Shown here: positions 34,592-42,754 of the stretch, piece by piece
Position numbering within the stretch: position 1 is the first letter of the stretch
Layout: every line of letters begins with the position of its first letter
From: Actinomadura rubrisoli
GTDB taxonomy: Bacteria; Actinomycetota; Actinomycetes; Streptosporangiales; Streptosporangiaceae
DNA: 45,649 nt
Reading direction: 5' to 3'
Assembly: GCF_004349215.1 (NCBI RefSeq)
Contig: NZ_SMKU01000030.1
Coordinates: 1-45,649 of the forward strand
The notes under the pieces: model-generated
What the model was told of the DNA's origin: nothing
The model's database searches: none
What the model saw: the letters and a program-made list of their open reading frames with translations, nothing else
Made by a program: the position numbers and the translations under genes

Positions 34592-34948
34592 GTGAGGGCT
34601 CTGGCTGAATTCGTGCGCTACAATCTTGAGGACGGGTCAGAGGTCGTCTTCGAGACCACCGAGCATTCGCTCGTCAGCCAGCGGGGCGGTCAACCCAAGA
34701 CGGTCGATGGCGGTGAGCTCGAACAGCGCATCGCACCGATCGCTCAGACCGCGGAGGCCATATCTCGCGGTTTGCGGGAAAAGCTGAGCCCTGACGAAAT
34801 TGAACTGAGCCTGGGCGTTAAGGTCTCCGGCAAGGTGAACTGGTGGTTCATTGCCAGCAGCGCGGGCGAAGCGGCGATTACCGTCACCTTGCGGTGGAAT
34901 GCCTCATCCGGTGGTGCCGAGCCTGCCGCGGGAACGACGGGTCCGTGA
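34592..34948 (+). CDS. Trypsin-co-occurring domain 1 (Trypco1/CU044_2847 family) protein
   Basis: The protein has 118 residues from GTG 34592. Other in-frame GTGs exist at 34523 and 34613, and none has an ideal ribosome binding site. The sequence shows the Trypco1 plan: a strand pair (VRYNLEDGSEVVFETTE), a central helix region (RIAPIAQTAEAISRGLREKL) and the terminal SPDEIELSLGVKVSGKVN leading to ITVTLRW. Proteins of this family are encoded next to trypsin-like conflict proteins and are thought to be recognised or gated by them. Its stop overlaps the start region of the trypsin-STAND gene, so the two are co-translated. Confidence 0.85.
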   Translation: MRALAEFVRYNLEDGSEVVFETTEHSLVSQRGGQPKTVDGGELEQRIAPIAQTAEAISRGLREKLSPDEIELSLGVKVSGKVNWWFIASSAGEAAITVTLRWNASSGGAEPAAGTTGP

Positions 34949-34949
34949 C

Positions 34950-37900
34950 GTGGGCGGACTAGACCGAGCCGCGTCAGCGGTCTGTGCCGTGTACGTCGGT
35001 GGAGAGCGAACCGGTTCTGGCGTGCTCGTCGCTGACGGTCTCGTACTCACCGCGGCGCATACGCTCACCGTCGCTTCTCCCGATGACGGGCCCATCACCG
35101 TTCGTTTTCTTGAAGAGCCCGATGACCCTCCGGTATCGGCACAGCGAGCCGATGTCGACGACCAAGGCGCGGCCGCAAAGCTGGACGTGGCTCTGCTGCG
35201 GCTTGAATCCACCCCCGGGCCGGCCCTCCCTGTTCCCATAGAACTATGGCCCGCGCTACGTTGTCCGACGGACGTTCACGTATTCGGCTATCCGCTTGAC
35301 GAAGGCCCGAACCCGCATGGCATCTGGCGCCGACTTCGGGTCGCCGGGCCGGTGCGCGGCGGAATGGTACAGCTCGATTGGAACGTCGTCGGTACATTGA
35401 TCGGACATAGCGGCGGTCCGGTCTGCGATTCCTCGGGCTTGATGGTGGGAATCCTGGTAGCGGGCTCGGAGCAGGGCCGTTTCGATCGCATGGTTCCCGT
35501 GCAGGAGATTCGACGCGCATGGTCCGGTCTGCCGCGGCCGTGGCTGATGGCCGGCGAGAACGCCCGGGGACATTTCGTCCAACGAGCCGCCGGTCAGCGG
35601 AGCGCGGCGCGAGGCGGTGACCTGTTCCGAGGACGGGTCGCCGCGCTCCACAAGATTCAGAGCTGGCTCCGCGCCGACGTCTGCCCTGGAGTCCCCCTGG
35701 TGGTCACGGCCCAGCCAGGGGCCGGCAAGTCGGCCGTCGTGGCCCGGGTGGCGGTCATCGCCGAACAGACCGGCGAGAACCCTGGCGTGGCATTCCACGC
35801 GCGCGGCGCGCGTGAAGCCGACCTCACCGATGCCATCTCCGCCGCGTGCAGGGCTGACGCTCCAGAGTCCGCGTCGTGGAAGGAACTGGTCCAAGACCTC
35901 GCGGACCGAAGCCCCGCCCGACCGCTCGTCATCATTGTGGACGCCCTCGACGAGGCAGTCGAACAAGACATTCCGGAGATCCGGGCCGTCCTACGTGACC
36001 TTGCCCGTCTCGACTGGATCAGAGTCATCGTGGCCACCCGAGAGCTGAGGACGAGCGATCCGTACCTCCCCGGGGGCCATCTCCACGGTCTCGGCGTCAC
36101 GCGAGGGCCGGACAGCCAGAACGTGGTCGACCTCGACTCCGACCGGTATTTCGAGCCGGAGGATCTGCGTGCCTATGCGTCGGCGCTGCTCACGCAGACG
36201 GATTTCGCCAAGCCGGGGCCGGCGGGAGCCGCGTGGGAGACCTATCGTCAGGCCACATCCCAGTGCACCAGGCTCGCCGGCGAGATAGCGAAGCGTGCGG
36301 GCCGCAACTATCTGGTCGCCGGCATGGCCGCGTTCCAGCTCGCTGAGGATCCGGTCGCCCTCGATGCCCGCTCGCCTGATTTCGATTCCAGCGAGCTGCC
36401 CAGCGGAGTGGGTGAGGCTCTCGCCAAACATCTGGAGCGCCTTTCGGTGACCGCGCAACGCCAGCAGAGGGCGTTGCTGACCGCATTGGCCTATGGCCGG
36501 GGCTCAGGTCTCGACGACCATCGATGGCTGCGCTTCGCGAAGGCTCTCGGGTATGAGGCGACCATGGCGGAGCTGGATGTGCTCCGCGAGAGCGCGGCCG
36601 TGGACTATCTGCTTGAGACGGCCGTTGAAACGGAGGGTACGCAAGTCACCCGCCTGTTCCATCAGGCACTCGTCGACGAGCTGCTCGCCGGCCGGAACGT
36701 TCGCCGTGACGAGAGCCGCCTCCTTGAGTTGTTGCGGTCGGAATCGGCCGACGGCGGCTGGCTGGCCGCCTCGCGTTACGCCCGGCACCACGCTCCCGAC
36801 CACGCGGCACGCGCGGGGACCCTGCCGAACTTGCTGGCCGAGCCCGATTTCCTCGTGGGCATGGCACCCGGCGCGATGCGCTCGGCCGTACGGAGCCTGA
36901 CCGTGGCGACTCGGGCCGCCCCCGGAGCAATCTATGACCTGTCGGTTCCCTTCATGGAGGACGATCCGGGCCTCAATTCCGCGATCCTGCAAATGGTCTG
37001 CTCTGTCCAGGGAAACGAGAACTTGGCCGGTCGCCTCGCCGACCTCGCCCTTGATTGCCCATGGCGGGCCGCCGTGCGGCTGCGTCCGCTCGACACCGCG
37101 CTGGCGCGGTTCGAGGGCCACGCCGACCAGGTTTGGAGTGCCACGGTCCTGTCCTGGCCGGGGATGGACCACCACGTGCTCGTCACGACCTCGGAGGACG
37201 GGACGGCGCAGGTTTGGGACCCGTTGCGTCCCGAGAGCGAATTCGCCCGTTTTGGCCGCCACACCGGACCCGTTCAGCGCGCAGCCACCTTGCCCTGGCC
37301 GGACATGAGTTACCCGGCGGTGGTGACCACCTCGGCCGATGGGACGGCGCGCGTCTGGGATCCGCTCGAACCCGACGCCGAACTCGCGCGCTTCGACGGC
37401 CACACCGGCCCGGTCTCCAACGTAACCGCCCTGACCTGGCCAGGCTTGGACCGTCCTGTCCTCGTCACCACCTCGGCCGACGGGACGGCACGCGTCTGGG
37501 ACCCCCTCGAACCCGACGCCGAACTCGCACGTTTCGACGGCCACGCCGGAGCCGTCTGGGGAGTGGCCACCTTGGCTTGGCCCGGCTTGGACCATCCGGT
37601 AGTCGCAACGACTTCGGCCGATGGGACGGCGCGTGTCTGGAACCCGCTCGAACCCGAGGTCGAACTCGCACGCTTCCAAGGCCACACCGGCCCGGTCTCC
37701 AACGTAACCACCCTGACCTGGCCAGGCTTGGACCGTCCTGTCCTCGTCACCACCTCGGCCGACACGGCCGATGGGACGGCACGCGTCTGGGATCCCCTCG
37801 AACCCGGCGCCGAACTCGCACGCTTCCAAGGCCACAGCGCTCAGGTTCGAGGCATCGCCGCCCTCACTTGGCCCGGCTTGGACCACCCGGTGGTCGTGAC

Positions 37901-39068
37901 GGCCTCGACGGATGGAACGGCACGCGTCTGGGACCCTCTCAAACCTGATGCCGAACTCGCGCGTTTCGACGGCCACACGGGAGCCGTTTGGGGAGTGGCC
38001 ACCATGGCCTGGCCCGGCCTGGATCACTCTGTGGTCGTTTCTGCCTCGGAGGACGGCACTGCACGCGTCTGGGATCCTCGGGGACCTGATGCCGAACCAG
38101 CCCCGTTCGACGGCCACGCTGGTCCTGTAGAAGGACTGGCCACCTTGCCTTGGCCTGGGTTGGAACATTTCGCCGTTGTGACCACGTCGGTCGATAGGAC
38201 AGCACGCGTCTGGGATCCGCTCCATCCCGACGTCGAACTCGCACGCTTCGAAGCCCACACCGCCCAGATCAGACACGCGACCGCCTTGGCCTGGCCTGGG
38301 TTGGACCATCCTGTTGTCGTGACCACGTCGGCCGATAGGACGGCACGCGTCTGGGATCCGCTCAATCCCCATGCCGAACTCGCGCGTTTCGACGGCCATA
38401 CCGAACGGGTCCAGGCAATCACCACAATGGCGTGGCCCGATCTCGACCACCACGTGATCGCCACCGCATCACACGACAGGACGGCACGCGTCTGGGATCC
38501 GCTCAATCCCGACGTCGAACTCGCGCGTTTCGACGGCCATGGCGAACGGGTTCAGGGGATCACCACATTGCCCTGGCCCGACCTCAACCATTCGGCCATC
38601 GTCACCACGTCATTCGACGCGACCGCCCGAGTGTGGGATCCCCTTCGGCCCAACGCCGAGCTCGCACGCTTCGACGCCCACACCGGGCCGGTCCGGGCCG
38701 TGCTCACCTTGCCGTGGCCGGGCCTGGACCATCCCGTTGTCGTCACCACTTCAGACGATGGGACGGCCCGGATCTGGGACCCCCTTCGGCCCAACGTCGA
38801 GCTGGGATGTTTCGACGCCCATTCCGGTCGCGTCTGGGGCGCGACGACCCTCACGTGGCCAGGTCTGGAGCATCCGGCCGTCATCACGACATCGGCGGAC
38901 GCCACCGCTCGTGTCTGGGACCCCCGACGCCCCGATACCGAGCTGGCGAGGGTCTCCCTCATCAGCACCGGCTATGCGGTCGTCGTCGTTGCCCCGCTGA
39001 CAGCCGTCGTGTCGACCAGCCGCGGGTTCATCGTCGTCAGCCTGAAACCAACCCCCAGGGCCACCTGA
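34950..39068 (+). CDS. Trypsin-STAND NTPase-WD40 conflict/signalling protein
   Basis: The protein has 1,372 residues from GTG 34950. An ATG at 34899 is possible. Residues 10-200 are a trypsin-like protease with a full triad: His37 in LTAAH, Asp79 in LDVALLRL and Ser154 in GHSGGPV. Residues 230-480 are a STAND-type P-loop NTPase, Walker A QPGAGKS (Lys260) and Walker B LVIIVDALDEA, followed by a helical winged region with SVTAQRQQRALLTALAYG. From about residue 715, 13 WD40 repeats of 47 residues (FDGHTGPV...DGTARVWDP) and one degenerate repeat follow, enough for two seven-bladed propellers. The propellers likely sense, the NTPase switches, and the protease is the effector. There is no signal peptide, so it should be cytoplasmic. 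Confidence 0.93.
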   Translation: MGGLDRAASAVCAVYVGGERTGSGVLVADGLVLTAAHTLTVASPDDGPITVRFLEEPDDPPVSAQRADVDDQGAAAKLDVALLRLESTPGPALPVPIELWPALRCPTDVHVFGYPLDEGPNPHGIWRRLRVAGPVRGGMVQLDWNVVGTLIGHSGGPVCDSSGLMVGILVAGSEQGRFDRMVPVQEIRRAWSGLPRPWLMAGENARGHFVQRAAGQRSAARGGDLFRGRVAALHKIQSWLRADVCPGVPLVVTAQPGAGKSAVVARVAVIAEQTGENPGVAFHARGAREADLTDAISAACRADAPESASWKELVQDLADRSPARPLVIIVDALDEAVEQDIPEIRAVLRDLARLDWIRVIVATRELRTSDPYLPGGHLHGLGVTRGPDSQNVVDLDSDRYFEPEDLRAYASALLTQTDFAKPGPAGAAWETYRQATSQCTRLAGEIAKRAGRNYLVAGMAAFQLAEDPVALDARSPDFDSSELPSGVGEALAKHLERLSVTAQRQQRALLTALAYGRGSGLDDHRWLRFAKALGYEATMAELDVLRESAAVDYLLETAVETEGTQVTRLFHQALVDELLAGRNVRRDESRLLELLRSESADGGWLAASRYARHHAPDHAARAGTLPNLLAEPDFLVGMAPGAMRSAVRSLTVATRAAPGAIYDLSVPFMEDDPGLNSAILQMVCSVQGNENLAGRLADLALDCPWRAAVRLRPLDTALARFEGHADQVWSATVLSWPGMDHHVLVTTSEDGTAQVWDPLRPESEFARFGRHTGPVQRAATLPWPDMSYPAVVTTSADGTARVWDPLEPDAELARFDGHTGPVSNVTALTWPGLDRPVLVTTSADGTARVWDPLEPDAELARFDGHAGAVWGVATLAWPGLDHPVVATTSADGTARVWNPLEPEVELARFQGHTGPVSNVTTLTWPGLDRPVLVTTSADTADGTARVWDPLEPGAELARFQGHSAQVRGIAALTWPGLDHPVVVTASTDGTARVWDPLKPDAELARFDGHTGAVWGVATMAWPGLDHSVVVSASEDGTARVWDPRGPDAEPAPFDGHAGPVEGLATLPWPGLEHFAVVTTSVDRTARVWDPLHPDVELARFEAHTAQIRHATALAWPGLDHPVVVTTSADRTARVWDPLNPHAELARFDGHTERVQAITTMAWPDLDHHVIATASHDRTARVWDPLNPDVELARFDGHGERVQGITTLPWPDLNHSAIVTTSFDATARVWDPLRPNAELARFDAHTGPVRAVLTLPWPGLDHPVVVTTSDDGTARIWDPLRPNVELGCFDAHSGRVWGATTLTWPGLEHPAVITTSADATARVWDPRRPDTELARVSLISTGYAVVVVAPLTAVVSTSRGFIVVSLKPTPRAT
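37101..38942 (+). repeat. Array of 13 WD40-coding repeats of 141 bases
   Basis: Thirteen units of 141 bases encode one WD blade each. Unit 5 has 9 extra bases (a second GACACGGCC-type triplet set giving SADTADGTAR). A fourteenth, degenerate unit follows to about 39050. Units 3 and 5 share an 84-base stretch (37398-37481 and 37680-37763) with a single difference, which points to recent duplication or gene conversion over a two-unit step of 282 bases. Confidence 0.9.
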
Positions 39069-39135
39069 TCGAGAGGTTGCCGCCCCTGCTGTGGATCTGA
39101 TGACCCTCTGCTCACAGTGCGCCCGGCTGGGCGTG

Positions 39136-40017
39136 TCAGGGGTGAGTGGCGAGGATCGGGCGTAGGTGGGTGTAGGCCCAACCGGCGAGGGTGGTCGGGG
39201 TGGTGGTGATCAGGTCGCGTGGTTGCTCGGGTGTGAGGTCGCGTGTTCCGGCGGTCATGCCGACGATTCCTTCCACGGCGTTGGGGGGAAGGCCGGCCGA
39301 GCGCAGCGCGGCGCGGACGTCGTCGTCGCTCACGAGTTGCAGACGGATCGGTCGGCCCAGCGCTTCGGTGAGGGTTCGCGCGACCTGTTCGTAGGTGAGG
39401 TCCTCGGGCCCGTGGACGGCCTGCACCGTGCGGCCCCGCCACTCGTCGCTGAGGAGCCGGACGGCGACGACCTCGCCGATGTCACGCGGGTCGAGCCAGG
39501 GCATGGGGCGGTCGGGCGCGTCGGAGGTCGTCAGCACGCCGCGTTCCAGCCCGTCGAGATCGTGCAGCAGGTTGGTGAAGAAGTAGCTGCAGCGGAGGTG
39601 GAGCACGTCGGCGCCGGTCGCGTCGAGCAGTTCCTCGATCCGGCCGAGGCCGTCGATGTTCCCGGCTCCGTGGCGCTTCTCGGCGCCGATGCTGCTCAGC
39701 AGCACGACCCGCGCGATGTCGCCGGCCCGTGCCGCGTCCGCGAGGGGGACGGCGGTCCGTTCCGAGGTCTCGATCGGATCCTCGGCCGAGTGGGGGGTCG
39801 GGTCGACCCAGAAGACCGTCCGCGCGCCCGCCACCGCCTTGCGGACGTACGCCGGGTCGGTCAGGTCGCCGCGCCGCACGTCCACGCGGGCGCGGGTCGC
39901 GGCGTCCAGGCGTGCCGGGTCGCGGATCAGGACGCGCGGCCGGACGCCCGCCTGGAGCAGCAACCGGACCACGCGGGATCCGACATGTCCGGTCGGGGTG
40001 GTGACGGCGATGGTCAT
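39136..40017 (-). CDS. NmrA-like/atypical SDR NAD(P)-binding protein
   Basis: The protein has 293 residues from ATG 40017 with GAGGAGG at good distance. The longer frame to 40302 is antisense to the DUF664 gene. The cofactor motif is AVTTPTGHVGSRVVRLLLQA, then VLIRDPARL and VRRGDLTDPAYV, followed by VVLLSSIGAEK and a C-terminal half with VHGPEDLTYEQVARTLTEAL. The active-site Tyr-x3-Lys of classical SDRs is absent, as in NmrA/HSCARG-type proteins, which act as redox sensors or quinone reductases. It is probably transcribed with the upstream DUF664 gene unless the hairpin between them stops transcription. Confidence 0.9.
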   Translation of the reverse strand: MTIAVTTPTGHVGSRVVRLLLQAGVRPRVLIRDPARLDAATRARVDVRRGDLTDPAYVRKAVAGARTVFWVDPTPHSAEDPIETSERTAVPLADAARAGDIARVVLLSSIGAEKRHGAGNIDGLGRIEELLDATGADVLHLRCSYFFTNLLHDLDGLERGVLTTSDAPDRPMPWLDPRDIGEVVAVRLLSDEWRGRTVQAVHGPEDLTYEQVARTLTEALGRPIRLQLVSDDDVRAALRSAGLPPNAVEGIVGMTAGTRDLTPEQPRDLITTTPTTLAGWAYTHLRPILATHP

Positions 40018-40094
40018 CTGGGTGCCTCCTCGTGTCGCCCCTGCTCGTCCTCCCCGAACGGGCGACGCCCGAACACTCTCCGCACATGAGGGGA

Positions 40095-40109
40095 CCCCGG
40101 GCGCCGGGG
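40095..40109 (-). terminator. Hairpin after the DUF664 gene
   Basis: A perfect 6-bp stem CCCCGG/CCGGGG with a 3-base loop begins 3 bases after the DUF664 stop on the minus strand. There is no U-run, as is common for actinomycete terminators. It would separate DUF664 from the NmrA-like gene or attenuate it. Confidence 0.5.
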
Positions 40110-40112
40110 TGT

Positions 40113-40616
40113 TTACTCTCCGGTGGTTCCGTCGATGCGCTCGCGGAGCAGGTCGGCGTGGCCGTTGTGCCGCGCGTACTCCTCGATCATGTGGTTGAGG
40201 ATCCAGCGAAGCGAGACGTCCTCGCCGCGGTGGCGCCCTGTGATGTCGAGGGACGCGGCGGCGCGGACGATGTCGCGAGACCGTGCGCACTCCTCGGCCC
40301 ACGCGGAGAACGCCTCACCAGGGTCAGCCGTGTCGGTCTGGAAGTCGAGGTCATCGCCGGGCCGCTGCTTCCAGCGGTAGGAGACGTCCTCGCCGCTCAG
40401 CCTGATCCGGAACCAGACCCGCTCGACCTCGGCCATGTGCCGGACCAGTCCGAGCAGTGACAAGGCCGACGGCGGCACGGCCCTCCGCTTGAGTTGCTCG
40501 GTGGTCAGCCCCGCGCACTTCATGGCCAGGGTCTCTCGCTGGAACCGCAGGAATCCGGCCAGCATGGTGCGCTCTGCGGCTACCAGCGGCGGGTCGGTCC
40601 TGCCTTGATCGTCCAC
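40113..40616 (-). CDS. DUF664/DinB-family mycothiol-transferase-like protein
   Basis: The protein has 167 residues if started at GTG 40616 (VDDQGRTDPPLVAAER), which gives the usual family length and opening. The frame runs open to 40769 over the divergent promoter. The four-helix DinB fold is indicated by FLRFQRETLAMKCAGLTTEQL, then LVRHMAEVERVWF (metal-ligand His) and HMIEEYARHNGHADLLRE (two further His), the typical three-His metal site. Relatives use mycothiol or bacillithiol in detoxification, but most are uncharacterised. It is divergent from the MDR oxidoreductase, 151 bases away. Confidence 0.88.
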   Translation of the reverse strand: MDDQGRTDPPLVAAERTMLAGFLRFQRETLAMKCAGLTTEQLKRRAVPPSALSLLGLVRHMAEVERVWFRIRLSGEDVSYRWKQRPGDDLDFQTDTADPGEAFSAWAEECARSRDIVRAAASLDITGRHRGEDVSLRWILNHMIEEYARHNGHADLLRERIDGTTGE

Positions 40617-40693
40617 CGGTTCATCGTGCCATGGCGCGGCGATGCGCGCGCAGACGCCGACTGGTTGTTGGTTAGAGGATATCACGATCGCTA

Positions 40694-40738
40694 TTGACTC
40701 TCGTTGCGTTGTGTTATAGCTTCTAACAAGCACGAGAG
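40694..40738 (+). promoter_or_regulatory. Promoter with overlapping inverted repeats upstream of the MDR gene
   Basis: TTGACT (40694-40699) and TAGCTT (40717-40722) are spaced by 17 bases, a good housekeeping-sigma promoter. The -10 sits inside TGTTA (40712-40716) / TAACA (40724-40728), and a wider repeat CTCTCGT (40698-40704) / ACGAGAG (40732-40738) frames the whole core. The arrangement looks like an operator over the promoter. No regulator gene is adjacent. Confidence 0.7.
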
Positions 40739-40767
40739 CTAATAACGCAAGTGTGATGGAGGTCGTC

Positions 40768-41799
40768 ATGAACAGCGAAGGACTTGTCGAGGTCGTCCTG
40801 CCGGGGAAGGTCGAGCCGGAAGGGCTGGAGATCAGGCACGGAGAGGTCCCCGCCGCGGGCCCGGGGCAGGTCGTGATCCGGATGGAGGCGACCGGTGTCT
40901 CCTTCGCCGAGCAGCAGATGCGCCGCGGCCGGTACTTCGACCAGCCCGCGTTCCCGTTCGTGCCCGGCTACGACCTGGTCGGCACGGTGCTGGCCGCCGG
41001 CGAGGGCGCCGAGCCCGGCCTGGCGGGCACCCGGGTCGCCGCGCTGGTCAAGGTCGGCGGCTGGGCCACCCACGTGCTCGTCGACGCGGCGGACGTGGTG
41101 CCGGTCCCGGACGGGATCGGCGCGGCCGAGGCGGAGACCCTCGTCGTCAACGGAATCACCGCCTGGCAGATGCTGCACCGCAAGGCCCGCGTCCGCGCCG
41201 GGCAGACCGTCCTGGTGCACGGCGCCAACGGCGGCGTCGGCTCGGTCCTGGTCCAGCTCGCCCGCGCTGCGGGCGTGAAGGTCATCGGCACGGCCTCCGC
41301 CCGCCATCACGGCGCCCTGCGGGACCAGGGCGTCGTCCCGGTCGACTACCGCACCGAGGACGTCGCCGCGCGGGTCCGCGAACTGGCCCCGGGCGGGGTG
41401 GACGCCGTCTTCGACCACATCGGCGGCCGCAGCGTCGTCGGCTCCTGGCGCCTCCTGGCCCCCGGCGGCACGCTCGTCTCCTACGGCAGCGCCTCCACCC
41501 GCGACGACGAAGGGTCCAAGCAGTGGCCCGTCCTCAAGCTGCTCGGCCGGGTCTGGGTGTGGAACGCCCTGCCCAACCGGCGCCGCGCCTACTTCTTCAA
41601 CGCCTGGGCCGGACGGGCCCTGGCCAAGAACCGGTTCCGCGCCAGGCTGCGCACCGACCTCACCCAGGTCTTCGCCGCCCTGCAGCGCGGTGACATCACC
41701 CCCAAGATCGCCGCCGAGCTGCCGCTCGCCCGCGTCGCCGACGCCCTGCGGCTGGCCGAGTCCGGGACCGTCGCCGGGAAGGTCGTCCTGACGCCGTAG
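40768..41799 (+). CDS. Zinc-independent MDR oxidoreductase (quinone oxidoreductase-like)
   Basis: The enzyme has 343 residues from ATG 40768, preceded by GGAGG at 6 bases. It lacks the zinc ligands of alcohol dehydrogenases and has the quinone-oxidoreductase plan: GVSFAEQQMRRGRYFDQP, VPGYDLVGTVLAAGEG, then NGITAWQMLHRKARVRAGQT and the cofactor motif VHGANGGVGSVLVQLARAAG. The C-terminus closes with VADALRLAESGTVAGKVVL. It reduces quinones or enones with NADPH in relatives. Placed behind an operator-covered promoter, it is likely induced by electrophile or oxidative stress. A strong hairpin follows 6 bases after the stop. Confidence 0.92.
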   Translation: MNSEGLVEVVLPGKVEPEGLEIRHGEVPAAGPGQVVIRMEATGVSFAEQQMRRGRYFDQPAFPFVPGYDLVGTVLAAGEGAEPGLAGTRVAALVKVGGWATHVLVDAADVVPVPDGIGAAEAETLVVNGITAWQMLHRKARVRAGQTVLVHGANGGVGSVLVQLARAAGVKVIGTASARHHGALRDQGVVPVDYRTEDVAARVRELAPGGVDAVFDHIGGRSVVGSWRLLAPGGTLVSYGSASTRDDEGSKQWPVLKLLGRVWVWNALPNRRRAYFFNAWAGRALAKNRFRARLRTDLTQVFAALQRGDITPKIAAELPLARVADALRLAESGTVAGKVVLTP

Positions 41800-41805
41800 C
41801 GCACG

Positions 41806-41827
41806 GCGCCGCGCACACGCGCGGCGC
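41806..41827 (+). terminator. Strong hairpin terminator of the MDR gene
   Basis: A perfect 9-bp stem, GCGCCGCGC and GCGCGGCGC, with the loop ACAC, starts 6 bases after the stop codon. There is no T-run. In high-GC actinomycetes such stems act as factor-independent terminators. Confidence 0.7.
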
Positions 41828-41863
41828 GGGACGGCAGCGGGCACGGCCTCCCACAGTCGGTCC

Positions 41864-41875
41864 GGGACCGGTCCC
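41864..41875. promoter_or_regulatory. Perfect 12-bp palindrome upstream of the GrpE/Hsp70 operon
   Basis: GGGACCGGTCCC lies in the 232-base gap between the MDR terminator and the GrpE-like ORF, close to an AT-rich TAAATT (41888-41893). It could be an operator for the chaperone operon. It does not resemble the CIRCE or HAIR heat-shock elements. Confidence 0.35.
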
Positions 41876-42031
41876 GCCGGGCCGTGTCTAAATTCACCGC
41901 ATGGCTCCCGAACTGTCGCGGCGGGAATCGTCGACCGGAGCACGGCTCGCGCGCAGGGCCGTGTCCCGGCCGCCCGTCGCCGGAGACGGCGATGGATCAG
42001 CGCGCGGGGGGCTGATCGTTCGGGCGCGTCC

Positions 42032-42754
42032 ATGTCGGCCGTCTCCAGCGGAGGCCCGGCGGCCGGGGGTATCCCGGAGCCGGACGGTCCGCCGGTGACG
42101 GCCGCGGTACCCAGGGAAGGGGCGGTAGTCCGTCGTGCACCGCGTCAGCCGAACCGGCGCCTCCACATGCGGACGGACGGGGGTCCGGCCGTGAGGAAGC
42201 GACGAGCCGCCGAGGTCAGGGCCACCCTGCGCCAGTGGCGGTGGCCCCGGGAGTTCCGGATCCGCCCGGCACCATGGCCGGACGACATCCTGTCCGCGTT
42301 CGCCGGCCTGTCCGCGCCGGACGCCGTTCGCCTCGATGAGCCTGGGCAGGCCCCCGGCCCGCGGGCCGCGGCGAGCGGAGACGTACCGGGCCTGTCCGGA
42401 CGGTCCTTGGCGGACGTGGCGACCTCCGTCTGGCGGCTGCGTGTCCGGATGGCCGGACTCCCCGAGGGGATGCGCTCCACCACCCGCCATGTCGAGAAGG
42501 CGTGGGACACCCTCGCGGAGGCCGGAGTCGAGATCAAGGACCACCTCAACGCGCCCTTCGACTCGGGGCTGAGCATCAGCGTCGTCGCGTTCCAGCCCAC
42601 GCCGGGACTCGAACGCGAGCGCGTGATCGAGACCATCCGGCCGAGCGTCTACCTCGGCGACCAGCGGATCCAGATGGCCGAGGTCATCGTGGGCACTCCG
42701 GACTCCACCGACGGAACACGGCCGCGACCAGGAGCGAGGGAACAGCGTCAATGA
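42032..42754 (+). CDS. GrpE-like nucleotide exchange factor, divergent
   Basis: The frame is 240 codons from ATG 42032. GTG 42095 and ATG 42167 are alternative starts and none has a clear ribosome binding site. The first 120 residues are basic and variable. The last 90 follow the GrpE C-terminal plan: a long helix (RVRMAGLPEGMRSTTRHVEK), LAEAGVEIKDHLNAPFDSGL where GrpE has G-x-FDP, then VIETIRPSVYLGDQRIQMAE and VIVGTP, which correspond to the beta-wing ending RPA-x-V-x-V. The stop overlaps the Hsp70 start (ATGA). It probably serves only the adjacent Hsp70. Identification rests on pattern and context. Confidence 0.65.
   Translation: MSAVSSGGPAAGGIPEPDGPPVTAAVPREGAVVRRAPRQPNRRLHMRTDGGPAVRKRRAAEVRATLRQWRWPREFRIRPAPWPDDILSAFAGLSAPDAVRLDEPGQAPGPRAAASGDVPGLSGRSLADVATSVWRLRVRMAGLPEGMRSTTRHVEKAWDTLAEAGVEIKDHLNAPFDSGLSISVVAFQPTPGLERERVIETIRPSVYLGDQRIQMAEVIVGTPDSTDGTRPRPGAREQRQ

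Noticed and set aside
36504..38453. 649-codon minus-strand ORF opposite the WD40 repeats
   Set aside because: It repeats with the 141-base period because it is the antisense of the WD40 array. The plus strand has the conserved blade residues.
37101..38942. CRISPR-like or other non-coding repeat array
   Set aside because: The 141-base periodicity is fully explained by WD40 blades in one continuous reading frame.
41901..42098. Plus-strand ORF of 65 codons before the GrpE-like gene
   Set aside because: Arg/Pro/Ser-rich composition, no ribosome binding site, and overlap with the GrpE-like frame. Most likely chance in GC-rich DNA.
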